A DNA stretch of 64,000 nt from Mesorhizobium zhangyense. Lineage in GTDB: Bacteria; Pseudomonadota; Alphaproteobacteria; Rhizobiales; Rhizobiaceae. The DNA lies in contig NZ_JAAKZG010000003.1 in NCBI RefSeq assembly GCF_011045115.1, positions 62,001-126,000 on the forward strand. Reading direction: 5' to 3'. Made by a program: the position numbers and the translations under genes. This document shows, piece by piece, positions 8,515 to 17,270 of the stretch (positions are counted from its first letter, which is position 1; each line of letters begins with the position of its first letter). The notes under the pieces are model-generated. The model ran no database searches and was not told where the DNA came from. It was given only the letters and a program-made list of their open reading frames with translations.

Positions 8515-8549
8515 GTTCTTAATTTGTTCCTTTTTCGTTCATAAGTCAA
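8515..8549 (-). promoter_or_regulatory. Tandem overlapping LexA boxes and promoter of the small peptide gene
   Basis: On the plus strand GTTC occurs at 8515-8518, 8526-8529 and 8537-8540, each separated by exactly seven bases, giving two overlapping copies of the alphaproteobacterial LexA operator GTTC-N7-GTTC. On the minus strand the boxes lie just downstream of a TTGACT -35 hexamer (8544-8549) and cover the spacer and -10 region of a promoter pointing at the 28-codon gene. LexA binding here would block RNA polymerase directly. Confidence 0.8.
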
Positions 8550-8649
8550 TAATCTTTCCTCTCCCGCGATAAGTCACGAGAGCCGGAAAAGTTCCGAGGG
8601 TTAACAAAGGGTTACGGCAATTGCCTGCCGACTGGCCGTCAACAGGTTT

Positions 8650-9339
8650 TCAGAAAGGTATGACCTTGCCGTCCGAAAGCGTCACGCGCCGATCCATGCG
8701 CGCGGCCAGTTCGTGGTTGTGGGTGGCAATCAGCGCGGCAAGTCCCGATTGCTTGACCAGCGCCGACAGTGCATCGAAGACATAGCCTGCCGTTACCGGA
8801 TCGAGATTGCCGGTCGGCTCGTCGGCCATCAGCACGAGCGGCGCGTTGGCGACGGCGCGGGCGATGGCGACGCGCTGCTGTTCACCACCGGAGAGCTCGG
8901 ACGGCCTGTGGTGGCCGCGCTTGCCGATCTGCATGTAGTCAAGAAGTTGGGCCGCGCGGGCGCTCGCCTCGGCCTTGGGCAGGCCCTTCACCAGCTGCGG
9001 CATCATGATGTTTTCGAGCGCCGAGAATTCCGGCAGCAGATGGTGGAACTGATAGACGAAGCCGATGTCATTGCGGCGTATGGCGGTGCGCTCGTCGTCA
9101 GAGAGACGGCCGCAGGCACGTCCGCTGAGGATCACGTCACCAGCGTCCGGCCGCTCCAGCAGGCCCGCCGTATGCAGGAGAGTAGACTTGCCCGCACCCG
9201 ACGGCGCCACCAGCGCGACCATCTCGCCGCGCTTCAGCGAGAAATCCACGCCGTTGAGGATGGTCAGCTTGCGCGAGCCCTGCACATAGTGGCGCTCGAC
9301 GCCCTTCAATTCGATAATCACGTTGGCTGCCATTGTCAT
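8650..9339 (-). CDS. lolD: Lipoprotein-releasing ABC transporter ATPase LolD
   Basis: ATP-binding subunit of the LolCDE-type complex that extracts outer-membrane lipoproteins from the inner membrane. The Walker A motif is APSGAGKST (about residues 45-53), the signature is LSGGEQQR, and Walker B is [11 protein letters not shown]. The ATG at 9339 overlaps the lolC stop codon in an ATGA arrangement, indicating translational coupling; a second ATG two codons later is also possible. It is the last gene of the long minus-strand supercluster, and about 155 bases separate it from the SOS-linked peptide. Confidence 0.93.
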   Translation of the reverse strand: MTMAANVIIELKGVERHYVQGSRKLTILNGVDFSLKRGEMVALVAPSGAGKSTLLHTAGLLERPDAGDVILSGRACGRLSDDERTAIRRNDIGFVYQFHHLLPEFSALENIMMPQLVKGLPKAEASARAAQLLDYMQIGKRGHHRPSELSGGEQQRVAIARAVANAPLVLMADEPTGNLDPVTAGYVFDALSALVKQSGLAALIATHNHELAARMDRRVTLSDGKVIPF

Positions 9340-10619
9340 TCGTACCGCAGCGCCTCGACCGGATCGAGCTTGGCCGCTCGCCATGCCGGAAACAGCGTTG
9401 CCAGGAAGGACAGCACCAACGCCATCACCACGACCGTCGCCGTCTCGTCAAAATTCATCTTGGCCGGCAGCTTGCTGAGGAAATAGAGCTCCGGATTGAA
9501 CAGCACCGTGCCGGAAATCCACGAGAAGAACTGGCGGATCGATTCGACGTTGAGGCAGACGACAATGCCAAGAATGACGCCTGCAATCGTGCCCGTGACA
9601 CCGATCGCCGCCCCTGTCATCAGGAAGATGCGCATGACCGCGCCGCGCGTTGCGCCCATGGTGCGCAATATGGCGATGTCGCGGCCCTTGTCCTTCACCA
9701 GCATGATCAGGCCGGAAATGATGTTGAGCGCGGCCACCAGCACTATCAGTGTCAGGATCATGAACATGACGTTGCGCTCGACCTGAAGTGCCGAAAAGAA
9801 CGTCTCATTGCGCTGGCGCCAGTCGGAAATGAAGACAGGCCGCTGCGCCGCCTCTTCCACCGCCGGTTTCAAGGTGTCGACGGCGTCGGGATTGTCGACG
9901 AAGACCTCGATTGTCTGGGCCCGGTTTTCGAGATTGAAATAGAGCTGCGCTTCGGAAAGCGGCATATAGACGATCGACGTGTCATATTCCGACATGCCGA
10001 CCTCGAAGATCGCGACGATCGGATATGCCTTGGTGCGCGGTGTCGTTCCCATCGGCGTGATGTCGCCGTCGGGAGAGATAAGCGTAATGGAATCGCCGAG
10101 CGCCAGCCCCATATTGTCGGCCATGCGCTGGCCGATCGCCACGCCCTCGCTGGTGTCGAAACCGACCAGCGAGCCTTGCTTGATGTTGTTGGCGACCAGC
10201 GGAATCTTGCCGAGATCCTCGCCGCGTATGCCGCGCACCAGAGCGCCTGTTCCGGCACCGACCTCACCTTGCGCCAGGACCTGGCCGTCGATCAGCGGGA
10301 TGGCGTATTTCACCCCGGCAACACCGTTGATGCGGCCGGCGACCGCGGCATAGTCGTCCAGCGGCGTATCGATCGGCTGGACGATGAGATGGCCGTTTAT
10401 GCCAAGAATGCGGCTGAGCAGTTCGGCGCGGAAGCCGTTCATCACCGCCATGACGACGATGAGCGTCGCGACGCCCAGCATGATGCCGAAGAACGAGATC
10501 GAGGCGATGACCGAGATCACCGTCTCCTTGCGGCGCGAGCGCAGGTAGCGCCACGCGACCATGCGTTCGAAGACCGAGAAAGGCCCGGCGCCCGCCGGCT
10601 TGGCCGCGACTTTGCTCAT
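9336..10619 (-). CDS. lolC: Lipoprotein-releasing ABC transporter permease (LolC/LolE family)
   Basis: A 427-residue permease with one N-terminal membrane helix (about 30-55), a large periplasmic MacB-like domain (about 55-275) and three C-terminal helices followed by the [18 protein letters not shown] tail typical of the FtsX/LolC superfamily. Alphaproteobacteria generally carry a single LolC/E-type (LolF-like) permease, which would act as a homodimer with LolD. It overlaps proS by four bases upstream (ATGA) and lolD downstream. Confidence 0.93.
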   Translation of the reverse strand: MSKVAAKPAGAGPFSVFERMVAWRYLRSRRKETVISVIASISFFGIMLGVATLIVVMAVMNGFRAELLSRILGINGHLIVQPIDTPLDDYAAVAGRINGVAGVKYAIPLIDGQVLAQGEVGAGTGALVRGIRGEDLGKIPLVANNIKQGSLVGFDTSEGVAIGQRMADNMGLALGDSITLISPDGDITPMGTTPRTKAYPIVAIFEVGMSEYDTSIVYMPLSEAQLYFNLENRAQTIEVFVDNPDAVDTLKPAVEEAAQRPVFISDWRQRNETFFSALQVERNVMFMILTLIVLVAALNIISGLIMLVKDKGRDIAILRTMGATRGAVMRIFLMTGAAIGVTGTIAGVILGIVVCLNVESIRQFFSWISGTVLFNPELYFLSKLPAKMNFDETATVVVMALVLSFLATLFPAWRAAKLDPVEALRYE

Positions 10620-11944
10620 CCGGCGATCCCGAAGCGTTTCGTGGCCTCTGCGATCGGCAGCGTCTCACGCTCGCCGGTGCGGCGGTTCTTGATCTCGACC
10701 TCGCCGGCGGCAACGCCGCGCGGACCGACAATCAGCTGCCACGGCAGGCCGATCAGGTCGGCGGTGGCGAACTTGCCGCCCGGCCGCTGGTCGGTATCGT
10801 CGTAGAGCACGTCCTTGCCCGCCGCCGTGAGAGCCGCATAGAGCTCCTCGGAAACACGGTCGCATTCGGCGTCGCCGACCTTCATGTTGATCAGGCCGAT
10901 ATCGAAGGGCGCGACCGATTCCGGCCAGATGATGCCGGCCTCATCATGCGAAGCCTCGATGATCGCCGCGATCAGGCGGCTCGGGCCGATGCCGTATGAA
11001 CCCATCGAAACGAAATGGTCCTTGCCATCGGGCCCGGTGACCTTGGCGCCCATCGGTTTCGAATATTTCTCGCCGAAGTGGAAGATGTGGCCAACCTCGA
11101 TGCCACGCGCCGAAAGCCGCTCACCCTCGCCGATCGCATCCCACGCGGCCTCGTCGTGCATTTCGTCGGTCGCCGCATAGGGCGTCGTCCACTGCTTGAC
11201 GATGCCGCCGATCTCGCCGTCATTGGTGAAATCGGTGTCCTCGCCGGGCACCGGCAACTCAAGGAAGTCGCGATGGCAATAGACCTGGCTTTCGCCAGTG
11301 TCGGCCAGGATGATGAATTCGTGTGAGAGATCGCCGCCGATCGGACCGGTATCGGCGCGCATCGGAATGGCTTTCAGGCCCAGGCGCGTGAAGGTGCGCA
11401 GGTAGGAAACGAACATGCGGTTGTAGGCAGCCTTCGCGCCCTCGAAATCGAGGTCGAAGGAATAGGCGTCCTTCATCAGGAATTCTCGGCTACGCATGAC
11501 GCCGAAGCGCGGGCGCCGCTCGTCGCGGAACTTCCACTGGATGTGGTAGAGGTTCAGCGGCAGGTCCTTGTAGGTCCTGACATAGGACCGGAAAATCTCG
11601 GTGACCATTTCCTCGTTGGTCGGACCGAACAGCATGTCGCGCTTGTTGCGGTCCTTGATGCGCAGCATCTCGTCGCCATAGTCGTCATAGCGGCCGCTTT
11701 CGCGCCACAGGTCGGCCGACTGGATGGTCGGCATCAGGATTTCCAGCGCCCCGGCGCGGTTCTGTTCTTCGCGGATGATGCGGCAGATCTTGTCGAGAAC
11801 CAGCTTGCCCAATGGCAGCCAGGAAAAGCTGCCCGCAGCCTGCTGGCGGATCATGCCGGCACGCAGCATCAGCCGGTGCGAGACGATTTCGGCCTCGCGG
11901 GGATTCTCTTTAAGGATGGGCAGGAAATAGCGCGATAGCCGCAT
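10616..11944 (-). CDS. proS: Prolyl-tRNA synthetase ProS
   Basis: Class II aminoacyl-tRNA synthetase that charges tRNA-Pro. The catalytic core shows motif 2 ([21 protein letters not shown] region, about 145-167) and motif 3 ([13 protein letters not shown]), and the C-terminal anticodon-binding domain ends the protein. At 442 residues it is the short alphaproteobacterial type that lacks the inserted editing domain of E. coli ProS. I start at [15 protein letters not shown] as in relatives; an in-frame ATG lies four codons upstream at 11956. The gene follows a 0.5-kb gap that carries a small RNA on the other strand. Confidence 0.95.
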   Translation of the reverse strand: MRLSRYFLPILKENPREAEIVSHRLMLRAGMIRQQAAGSFSWLPLGKLVLDKICRIIREEQNRAGALEILMPTIQSADLWRESGRYDDYGDEMLRIKDRNKRDMLFGPTNEEMVTEIFRSYVRTYKDLPLNLYHIQWKFRDERRPRFGVMRSREFLMKDAYSFDLDFEGAKAAYNRMFVSYLRTFTRLGLKAIPMRADTGPIGGDLSHEFIILADTGESQVYCHRDFLELPVPGEDTDFTNDGEIGGIVKQWTTPYAATDEMHDEAAWDAIGEGERLSARGIEVGHIFHFGEKYSKPMGAKVTGPDGKDHFVSMGSYGIGPSRLIAAIIEASHDEAGIIWPESVAPFDIGLINMKVGDAECDRVSEELYAALTAAGKDVLYDDTDQRPGGKFATADLIGLPWQLIVGPRGVAAGEVEIKNRRTGERETLPIAEATKRFGIAG

Positions 11945-12159
11945 GTAGAAGTCCATAAAAGAAAGAGAAGCAGATCAATGCCGGAATCGGCACCGACGCA
12001 GTGTTGCCTGCCTGCGCTTCATAGCCATTTCATGGCGGAATTGAAACCCGGACCTCCCGCCGCACCCTCGCAAAACCGGCCTGACGGCTTTTCGAGCAAA
12101 GACTGCGCGTTTATTGTGCAGTGCAGCACATGTAGTGGGCTATTTACGCAAAATTGTTA

Positions 12160-12188
12160 GTGACAATTCATCGCAGCTTGGTCTAGTG
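12160..12188 (+). promoter_or_regulatory. Sigma70-type promoter for the small RNA gene
   Basis: GTGACA (12160-12165) and CTAGTG (12183-12188) are separated by 17 bases, an acceptable housekeeping promoter for alphaproteobacteria. It would start transcription near 12195, just upstream of the first hairpin of the predicted small RNA. The match is moderate and was chosen because of its position. Confidence 0.5.
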
Positions 12189-12194
12189 TGCCTC

Positions 12195-12344
12195 GATAAC
12201 TGAGAGGGCGGAGCAAAATCTGCCCTCCTACGCGGTCAAAGTCTTGGGAGGATGCGATCTAGGCGCGATAATACGCAGCCGCCGGTGACGGAAAGCAGAT
12301 CGGACGCGTTTAATTTGCAAGGCCTTGTGCCTTGCATTTTTTTT
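12195..12344 (+). ncRNA. Predicted trans-acting small RNA (possibly the alphaproteobacterial alpha-r45 family)
   Basis: About 150 bases between proS and a DUF1467 gene, antisense to the surrounding operon. Three structures can be drawn: hairpin 1 with GAGGGC (12204-12209) and GCCCTC (12222-12227); a central domain closed by CGATCT (12255-12260) and AGATCG (12297-12302); and an intrinsic terminator. A three-stem layout with its own promoter and terminator is typical of Rhizobiales trans-sRNAs. From memory, the alpha-r45 family lies beside proS in related genomes, and the length fits; I could not compare sequences. No open frame explains this region, which otherwise holds no gene from 11945 to 12500. 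Confidence 0.65.
12317..12344 (+). terminator. Intrinsic terminator of the small RNA
   Basis: A perfect 7-base stem, GCAAGGC (12317-12323) and GCCTTGC (12329-12335), with a 5-base loop CTTGT, followed by A and eight T residues. On the minus strand there is no T-run after the stem, so the terminator acts on plus-strand transcripts and does not stop the operon running the other way. Confidence 0.9.
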
Positions 12345-12500
12345 GTGCAGTCAACAACTTAGCCGACTTCCTTCAGACCCGTCAGGCGCGAAGGATTGCT
12401 GCAGCTTAACTGCCGTTTATCTTAAATACTAGACTGAAATTGTCATATATTCGAGTAATGGCTGGGCCGCCGCAATGGCAGCAACCATCGGACGATGGGG

Positions 12501-12782
12501 TTAACCCGCCTTCAGGATAGATTCCGGCACCAGGCTCGGAATATCGTCGAATCCAAGGCCCATGACCTTGGTGACGTAATAGAAAATACCGAAGATGATG
12601 AGCGAGACGATCGTCGTGCGAATGACGGTCTTCCGCATGTGCGGACGTCCGGGCGCACTTGGCACTGTTCCGAGCGTGACATTATCGCTCTCGTCCTGCG
12701 TCTTCACGCCGAAGGGCAAGGTGGCGAAAAGCACCGTCCACCAGATGATGAAGTAAATAGCGGCGACTGAAATCCAGCTCAT
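12501..12782 (-). CDS. DUF1467 family membrane protein
   Basis: A 93-residue protein with two hydrophobic segments (about residues 4-22 and 57-75) separated by a polar loop containing the conserved LPFGVKTQDE stretch that defines DUF1467. The family is restricted to alphaproteobacteria and is regularly found next to mce and proS; its function is unknown. It is followed upstream by mce with a gap of only three bases, so the two are co-transcribed. Confidence 0.88.
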   Translation of the reverse strand: MSWISVAAIYFIIWWTVLFATLPFGVKTQDESDNVTLGTVPSAPGRPHMRKTVIRTTIVSLIIFGIFYYVTKVMGLGFDDIPSLVPESILKAG

Positions 12783-12785
12783 GGC

Positions 12786-13190
12786 TTATACCTGCTCCAA
12801 CTCGACCAGCGTGCCGAGGAAATCCTTGGGATGCAGAAAGAGCACCGGCTTGCCATGCGCGCCGATCTTGGGATTGCCATCGCCCAACACGCGCGCACCG
12901 GCAGCTTTCAGGCGGTCACGCGCGGCGAGGATGTCATCGACCTCGTAGCAGATGTGATGCATGCCGCCAGACGGGTTCTTTTCCAGGAAGGCGGCGATCG
13001 GCGACCCCTGCCCCAGCGGCTCCAGCAATTCGATCTTGGTGTTGCCGGTGTTGATGAACACGACCGTCACGCCATGCTCCGGCAGCGCCTGAGGCTCGGT
13101 CAGCGTCGCACCCAGCGTGTCACGATAAACGGCACTTGCAGCGGCGAGATCCGGCACCGCGATGGCGACATGGTTCAAACGTCCCAGCAT
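12786..13190 (-). CDS. mce: Methylmalonyl-CoA epimerase
   Basis: Interconverts (2R)- and (2S)-methylmalonyl-CoA in the propionyl-CoA to succinyl-CoA route, whose next enzyme, methylmalonyl-CoA mutase, uses the cobalamin made by the cob cluster of this window. The 134-residue sequence is a single vicinal-oxygen-chelate unit pair with metal ligands visible as His7 (LNHVAIAV), the GGMHHICYEV segment around residue 77, and a C-terminal glutamate (TLVELEQV). It lies between rnj and the DUF1467 gene in the same orientation. Confidence 0.94.
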   Translation of the reverse strand: MLGRLNHVAIAVPDLAAASAVYRDTLGATLTEPQALPEHGVTVVFINTGNTKIELLEPLGQGSPIAAFLEKNPSGGMHHICYEVDDILAARDRLKAAGARVLGDGNPKIGAHGKPVLFLHPKDFLGTLVELEQV

Positions 13191-13204
13191 TGGGTGCTCC
13201 GATC

Positions 13205-13291
13205 AGTAGGGGAATAGGGGAGTAAGGCAGTAGGGGAATAGGGCATTTGTTCTTTTCCTACTCCCCTATTCCCGTACTCCCCTACTCCCTT
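13205..13291. repeat. G-rich inverted repeat with quadruplex potential on both strands
   Basis: The left half (13205-13243) consists of repeated AGTAGGGGAATAGGG units and the right half (13257-13291) of their complements, separated by a short T-rich loop. The longest matching arms are GGGAATAGGGGAGTAGG-like. Each strand therefore has four runs of three or four G with short loops. It fills the 107-base gap between mce and the rnj stop codon. Confidence 0.85.
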
Positions 13292-13297
13292 AATTCC

Positions 13298-14968
13298 TCA
13301 CCTCGTGACGAACACCGTCACCAGCGGTTTCTTGCCCCAGGCTTCGTTGGCGGCCGAGCGAACGGCGCGGCGCACCGCTTCCTGGACAAGGTCGAGGTCT
13401 TTTCGGCGCTGACGGGGTATGGAGTCGACCGCGCCGATTGCCGCATCCAGCATCAGGTCTTCGATGTCTTCGCCCCGCTGGTCGGTTCGGGCCACGCCGA
13501 TCGCGACGATATCGGGATCGCCGGAGAGTTCGTACTTGTCGTCGAGCACGACATTGACGGCGACGTGACCGGCAAAGGACAGTTTGCGACGATCACGAAT
13601 ACCGACCGTCTCGTCGTCGCCGATCAGCTTGCCGTCCTTGTAAACGCGGCCGAACGGCACCTGGTCGATGATTTCGGCAGCACCGGGCGCGAGCCTCAGC
13701 ATGTCGCCGTCGCGCACCTGCGCGACTTCCGGCACGCCGCAGGCAGAGGCGAGCGAACCATGCGCCACGAGGTGCGCTGCTTCGCCATGGACCGGCACGG
13801 CAATGCGCGGACGCGTCCACTCATACATGCGGCGCAATTCGCTGCGCCGCGGATGGCCCGACACATGCACCAGCGCGTCGCTATCCTCGATGATCTTCAT
13901 GCCCTGGTCGATGAGCTGGTTCTTGATCTCGAGAATGGCCTTTTCGTTGCCCGGAATGGTGCGCGAGGAAAAGATGACGATGTCGCCCGGCGATAGCGCC
14001 ACGGTCTTCATCTCGTCGCGCGCCAGCTTGGCAAGGGCTGCGCGCGATTCGCCCTGGCTGCCGGTGCAGATGACGACGAGGTTTTCGCGCGGAATGTAGC
14101 CGTAATCTTCCTCGGAGACGAATTCCGGCAGGCCGTCCATATAGCCAAGCTCCGAGGCGACATCGACGACGCGCTTCAGCGAACGACCAAGCAGCAGAAC
14201 CTGTCGGCCGGTGTCCCGCGCGGCCTCGGCGATGGAACGGATGCGGCCGACATTGGACGAGAAGGTGGTGACCGCGACACGCCCCGGCGCCTGCTCGATA
14301 ACGCCGCGAATGCCCTCGCCCACAGCCTGCTCGGACGGCGAGTCGCCCTCGCGCAGCGCGTTGGTGGAATCGCAGATCAGCGCCAGCACGCCCTTGTCGC
14401 CGAGCGCACGGAACCGCGCCTCGTCGGTCTTTGGGCCGATCTCCGGAGCGGGATCAATCTTCCAGTCGCCGGTGTGGATGACAGTGCCGAGCGGCGTGGT
14501 GATCGCCAGCGAGACCGGCTCGGGAATGGAGTGGCTGACCGGGATGGCCTCGACCGTGAACGGTCCGACAGTGAAAGTCTCGCCGGCTCGGTAGATCGTC
14601 ACCGGCACCTTCGGCGCGCCGCTTTCGGATTGCCGCTTGGCTTCCAGCAGGCCGGCAGAAAACGGCGTCATCCAGACAGGCGCCTTCAGGCGCGGCCAGA
14701 GATCGAGCAGCGCGCCGTAGTGATCTTCATGCGCGTGCGTGATGACGATGCCGCGCAGGTTATGCAACTCGCCTTCGATGAAACGCGTGTCGGGCAGCAC
14801 CAGATCGACGCCGGGAAGAGTCGCATCCGGGAATGTCACGCCGACATCGACGATGAGCCACTCGCGCTTGTCGACAGGCCCGAAGCCATAAAGCGCGAAG
14901 TTCATGCCGATCTCGCCCACGCCGCCCAGCGGCGCGAATACGAGTTCGGCTTCTCGCGATTTCGCCAT
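13298..14968 (-). CDS. rnj: Ribonuclease J
   Basis: Metallo-beta-lactamase/beta-CASP ribonuclease with 5'-3' exonuclease and endonuclease activity, involved in rRNA and mRNA processing. The zinc-binding motif HAHEDH is at residues 78-83, and the beta-CASP histidines are in the SGHPRRSEL and VPVHGEAAHL segments. I start at 14968 (MAKSREAELVFAPLGG), where AGAGGAAAGAGA provides a ribosome binding site; a much longer upstream reading frame is only the shadow of birA. The protein has 556 residues, normal for alphaproteobacterial RNase J. Confidence 0.95.
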   Translation of the reverse strand: MAKSREAELVFAPLGGVGEIGMNFALYGFGPVDKREWLIVDVGVTFPDATLPGVDLVLPDTRFIEGELHNLRGIVITHAHEDHYGALLDLWPRLKAPVWMTPFSAGLLEAKRQSESGAPKVPVTIYRAGETFTVGPFTVEAIPVSHSIPEPVSLAITTPLGTVIHTGDWKIDPAPEIGPKTDEARFRALGDKGVLALICDSTNALREGDSPSEQAVGEGIRGVIEQAPGRVAVTTFSSNVGRIRSIAEAARDTGRQVLLLGRSLKRVVDVASELGYMDGLPEFVSEEDYGYIPRENLVVICTGSQGESRAALAKLARDEMKTVALSPGDIVIFSSRTIPGNEKAILEIKNQLIDQGMKIIEDSDALVHVSGHPRRSELRRMYEWTRPRIAVPVHGEAAHLVAHGSLASACGVPEVAQVRDGDMLRLAPGAAEIIDQVPFGRVYKDGKLIGDDETVGIRDRRKLSFAGHVAVNVVLDDKYELSGDPDIVAIGVARTDQRGEDIEDLMLDAAIGAVDSIPRQRRKDLDLVQEAVRRAVRSAANEAWGKKPLVTVFVTR

Positions 14969-14988
14969 TCTCTTTCCTCTCAGGCCGT

Positions 14989-15816
14989 TCAGGCCGCGCC
15001 GGCCGACGCAACCGCACCGAAATGCACATCGCCGGCAGCAATTTTCTGGATCGCGCCGCTGTCGTCGCGAATGACGAAGCGGCAGTCCTCGTCGATGGTT
15101 TCGAATACACCACGCACCACGTTGCCGTCGACCCGCACCGCAACCTGCCCGCCGAGGCCGGCGGCACGCGAAAGCCAGCGCTGGCGTATCTGATCCAGTC
15201 CGCGCCCCTCGTTCCACAGCCGCATATTGTCGCTCCAGGCGTCCGACAGGGCCAGGAACAAGGTCTCCGCATCGCAGGTCGCACCCAGCGCCTTCAACGA
15301 TGTCGCGGGATAGGGAACGTCTTGCGGGTAAGCGACGACATTGACGCCGATGCCGATGGCAAGGGCGGCGCGCTCATTGTCGAGCATGGAGGACTCAAGC
15401 AGGATGCCGGAGAGCTTGGCGCCATCGGCCAGCACGTCGTTAGGCCATTTCAATTCGAAACGGTTGCTGCACTCGCCGCTGGCGCCATCAGGCGCGATGG
15501 CAATGCGCGCATTCGGCACGACGGCATTCAGTGCATCAGCAAGGGCCAGGCCGGCAACGAAGCCAAGTGTAGCTGCCGTCTTCAGGTCGCGCCCGACGAT
15601 CAACAGCAGCGTCGCGGCGAGATTGCCCTCGGGCGTTACCCAGACGCGACCGCGACGGCCCCGTCCGCTTTCCTGTCGCTTGGAGACGATCCAGAGCTTG
15701 CCCTGGTCCCCTTCCCGCGCTCGCTCCAAGGCGATGATGTTGGTCGAGCTGACAGTGTCGTGCGCTTCGAGGCGAAAGCCTTCGGCTGCTGCGGTCGGAG
15801 CGAGCTGGAACCCCAT
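14989..15816 (-). CDS. birA: Biotin--[acetyl-CoA-carboxylase] ligase BirA (no DNA-binding domain)
   Basis: Attaches biotin to the carrier protein of biotin-dependent carboxylases. The biotin/AMP-binding motif is GRGRRGRVW, followed by KWPNDVL, the standard ligase signature. The 275-residue protein begins directly with the catalytic domain and lacks the N-terminal helix-turn-helix of the E. coli repressor, so it should be a pure ligase. It starts four bases after the nuoN stop codon and is followed by rnj, an arrangement common to Rhizobiales. Confidence 0.94.
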   Translation of the reverse strand: MGFQLAPTAAAEGFRLEAHDTVSSTNIIALERAREGDQGKLWIVSKRQESGRGRRGRVWVTPEGNLAATLLLIVGRDLKTAATLGFVAGLALADALNAVVPNARIAIAPDGASGECSNRFELKWPNDVLADGAKLSGILLESSMLDNERAALAIGIGVNVVAYPQDVPYPATSLKALGATCDAETLFLALSDAWSDNMRLWNEGRGLDQIRQRWLSRAAGLGGQVAVRVDGNVVRGVFETIDEDCRFVIRDDSGAIQKIAAGDVHFGAVASAGAA

Positions 15817-15820
15817 GCCG

Positions 15821-17257
15821 TCAGAAGAACGTCTTGGCTGCGGCTTCCGCCACGCGCCCGACAGGCCCGCCGAAGAAGACGTAGAACAGGACGAACGCGC
15901 CGGAAGCGCCGAGCACCAGCCGCAACTCGCCGGCCATCGGCAGGAAGCCGCCGACCGGCTCATCGAACCACATGATCTTGATGATGCGCAGATAGTAATA
16001 TGCGCCCACCACGGAGGCCAGCACGCCGATGATCGCGAGCGCATAGAGGTTGGCGTTGATGGCGGCGAGGAACACGTACCACTTGGCCCAGAAGCCCGCG
16101 AGCGGCGGAATGCCGGCCAGCGAGAACATCAGTATGGTCAGGATGGTCGCCATCATCGGGTTGGTCGTGGACAGGCCGGCGAGATCGCTGATCTGCTCTA
16201 CATTGCCATCCTTGCGGCGCATGGCGAGGATGAAGGCGAAGGTGCCAAGCGTCATCACCAGATAGATCAGCATATAGATGGCAACGCCGCGCACGCCGGT
16301 CTCGGTGTTGGCGGCAAGGCCGACCAGCGCGAACCCGACATGGCCGATCGACGAATAGGCCATCAGCCGCTTGATGTTCTTCTGGCCGATGGCGGCAAAC
16401 GAACCCAGCACCATCGAAGCGATGGAGATGAAAACAACGATCTGCTGCCAGTCGGCGGCGATCGGCTCGAAAGCGGTCATGGTGATGCGCACCATCAGCG
16501 CCATCGCCGCCATCTTCGGCGCAGACGCAAAGAAGGCCGTCACCGGCGTCGGCGCGCCCTCATAGACGTCCGGCGTCCACATATGGAATGGCACGGCGGA
16601 AATCTTGAAGGCAACGCCGGCAAGCACGAACACCAGGCCGAAGACCAGGCCAAGCTGGCGGTCGGCGCCCGACAGTGTTGCGGCGATCGCGTCGAAGCCG
16701 GTGTGGCCGGTGTAGCCGTAGACCAGCGAGATGCCGTAGAGCAGCATGCCCGACGACAGCGCGCCGAGGACGAAATACTTCAGGCCGGCTTCGGTCGAGC
16801 GCACGCTGTCGCGGTTGATCGCAGCGACGACATAAAGCGCCAGCGACTGCAATTCGAGACCGAGATAGAGCGTGATCATGTCGTTGGCCGAGATCATCAG
16901 CATCATGCCGACGGTCGAGAGCAGGATCAGTACCGGATATTCGAACTTGTCGAATTTCTCAGCCTTGGCAAAGCCGACCGACATGACCAGCGTCACGGCA
17001 GAGCCGATCAGCATCAAGACCTTCATGAATACCGCGAACGGGTCGCTGACGAAGACATTGCCGAACGCCTTGCCCGTACCGCCGAACAGCAGCATCCACG
17101 CGCCCGCGCCGATCAGGATCGCAACGGCGAGCCCGGTCACCGTGCTGTTGGCCCGCTCGCCCGAATAGACGCCGATCATAAGCAGCACCAGCGCGCCGCC
17201 AGCGATGATCAGTTCCGGCAGGGCCAGCGAGAGGCTCGAGTATAGTTCCGGCGTCAT
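15821..17257 (-). CDS. nuoN: NADH-quinone oxidoreductase subunit N
   Basis: Antiporter-like membrane subunit of complex I (478 residues, about fourteen helices). The conserved lysine of helix 7 is in the [19 protein letters not shown] region and the second in the [17 protein letters not shown] segment. It lies in the distal arm of complex I and contributes to proton translocation. It ends the nuo block and is separated from nuoM by 13 bases. Confidence 0.97.
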   Translation of the reverse strand: MTPELYSSLSLALPELIIAGGALVLLMIGVYSGERANSTVTGLAVAILIGAGAWMLLFGGTGKAFGNVFVSDPFAVFMKVLMLIGSAVTLVMSVGFAKAEKFDKFEYPVLILLSTVGMMLMISANDMITLYLGLELQSLALYVVAAINRDSVRSTEAGLKYFVLGALSSGMLLYGISLVYGYTGHTGFDAIAATLSGADRQLGLVFGLVFVLAGVAFKISAVPFHMWTPDVYEGAPTPVTAFFASAPKMAAMALMVRITMTAFEPIAADWQQIVVFISIASMVLGSFAAIGQKNIKRLMAYSSIGHVGFALVGLAANTETGVRGVAIYMLIYLVMTLGTFAFILAMRRKDGNVEQISDLAGLSTTNPMMATILTILMFSLAGIPPLAGFWAKWYVFLAAINANLYALAIIGVLASVVGAYYYLRIIKIMWFDEPVGGFLPMAGELRLVLGASGAFVLFYVFFGGPVGRVAEAAAKTFF

Positions 17258-17270
17258 GTGCCCGTCCCTG

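Noticed and set aside
14969-15217. Extended N-terminus for RNase J
   Set aside because: The extra residues are an out-of-frame shadow of birA, Arg/Cys-rich, while a good start with ribosome binding site is present at 14968.
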